Below, one piece after another: positions 11,770-12,321 of a DNA stretch of 12,321 nucleotides. Within the stretch, counting starts at the first letter, position 1. Each line of letters starts with the position of its first letter. A model generated the notes under the pieces. It had not been told where the DNA came from, made no database searches, and saw only the letters and a list, made by a program, of their open reading frames with translations. The position numbers and the translations under genes are program-made. Source of the DNA: DATEPR01 sp036279295 (GTDB taxonomy: Bacteria > Actinomycetota > Actinomycetes > Mycobacteriales > Pseudonocardiaceae); assembly GCA_036279295.1 (NCBI GenBank), contig DASUJK010000398.1:1-12321 (forward strand), written 5' to 3'.

Positions 11770-12321
11770 CCGGGTCGGCCGCGAGCGGTAGCGCGGTCGT
11801 GCTGGTGGACGAGCGGCTCGGTGCGGTGCTGCCGGCCGCCGCCCTGGCCGTGCTGCGCGAGGCCGATTTCGTGTACGCCGGCAGCGACCTGCCCGCGAAT
11901 GTGGTGGCAGCACTGGGTTTGCCGTCCGCGCCCGCCGAGTTGCACCCGGGCCGGGCGATCGTCGTGGTCGCCGCGGAACGCACCGAACCCGCTGCCGCCG
12001 TGCTGGTGGCCGCCGGTGCGCCGGTGCTGGCCACCGAGCCGCCAGCCGGGGCGGAACTACTGTCCGCCGTCGCGGTGATGGATCGGCTGCGGTCGCCGGG
12101 CGGTTGTCCGTGGGACGCCGAGCAGACCCACGAGTCGCTGCGCCAGTACCTGGTCGAGGAGACATTCGAACTGCTGGAGGCGATCGAGGACGGCGACCGG
12201 CCCGCGCTGCGTGAGGAACTGGGCGATGTGCTGCTCCAGGTCCTCTTCCACGCCAGGGTCGCCGCCGAGCACACCACCGACCCGTTCACCGTGGACGAGG
12301 TGGCCGCCGATCTGGTCGGCA
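11766..12321 (+). CDS. mazG: MazG, nucleoside triphosphate pyrophosphohydrolase (5' part)
   Basis: MazG hydrolyses (d)NTPs to monophosphates and pyrophosphate, removing damaged nucleotides and affecting (p)ppGpp-linked survival. The window contains 185 codons and cuts the gene at 12321. An N-terminal Ala/Val-rich region (1-100), common in actinobacterial MazG, precedes the catalytic domain. That domain begins AVMDRLRSPGGCPWDAEQTH, where CPWD-x-E-Q-T-H is the family hallmark. LRQYLVEETFELLEAIE follows with EExxE (131-135), then LREELGDVLLQVLFH with ExxD (E151, D154). These are the four acidic metal ligands of the all-alpha NTP pyrophosphatase fold. The ATG overlaps the lipoprotein stop (ATGA). 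Its nearness to mfd matches the known actinobacterial gene order. Confidence 0.95.
   Translation, partial: MTGSAASGSAVVLVDERLGAVLPAAALAVLREADFVYAGSDLPANVVAALGLPSAPAELHPGRAIVVVAAERTEPAAAVLVAAGAPVLATEPPAGAELLSAVAVMDRLRSPGGCPWDAEQTHESLRQYLVEETFELLEAIEDGDRPALREELGDVLLQVLFHARVAAEHTTDPFTVDEVAADLVG

Noticed and set aside
1..12321. CRISPR array, tRNA, rRNA, insertion sequence or integrase
   Set aside because: No regularly spaced repeats, cloverleaf sequence, transposase or recombinase motifs were seen on either strand.

Overview
The window is high-GC actinomycete DNA, probably from the order Pseudonocardiales. This rests on dense GTG/TTG starts, GC-rich third codon positions, paired XRE/DUF5753 and DUF397 genes, and the mfd ... 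lipoprotein-mazG gene order. The exact genus cannot be read from the sequence. All ordinary genes lie on the + strand. A lower-GC accessory island (about 1330-3480) is mostly on the - strand.

Left flank (1-1325): the C-terminal end of a TetR-type regulator, then a MarR-type regulator (TGATG overlap), then an enoyl-CoA hydratase/isomerase family enzyme that lacks the second of the two classical crotonase glutamates. A perfect 13-bp hairpin at 1356-1390 separates this unit from the island.

Island (about 1400-3480): a polymorphic-toxin style cassette on the - strand. It holds a DddA-like (SCP1.201-like) nucleic-acid deaminase toxin that is split by a frameshift, followed with ATGA overlap by an intact Imm1-type immunity gene. 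Behind it sits a second Imm1 copy whose frame is scrambled by two compensating frameshifts. An 83-84-bp control and leader segment is duplicated in front of both units. In front of the second Imm1 it still carries the first five codons of the toxin, so that copy looks like an orphan immunity gene left after toxin loss. REP-like repeats lie downstream of both Imm1 genes. Diverging from the second Imm1 copy is an XRE/DUF5753 regulator with a TTG start, followed by a small DUF397 gene. Whether this pair controls the toxin cassette is inference.

Right flank (4665-12321): mfd (transcription-repair coupling factor, about 1197 aa). Next is a leader region with a candidate 34-aa ORF and competing RNA hairpins, then a PAS-GGDEF-EAL protein. 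Its EAL domain has lost the catalytic residues and its GGDEF domain lacks the inhibitory I-site. After that come a SurA-N-like lipoprotein and mazG (ATGA overlap, cut by the window end). The mfd-mazG neighbourhood is a familiar actinobacterial housekeeping region involved in DNA repair and nucleotide-pool sanitation. Here the c-di-GMP gene and the lipoprotein lie between the two.

The most interesting part is the decaying or assorting deaminase toxin/immunity island. It has a duplicated control segment, a vestigial toxin start and an extra immunity gene.
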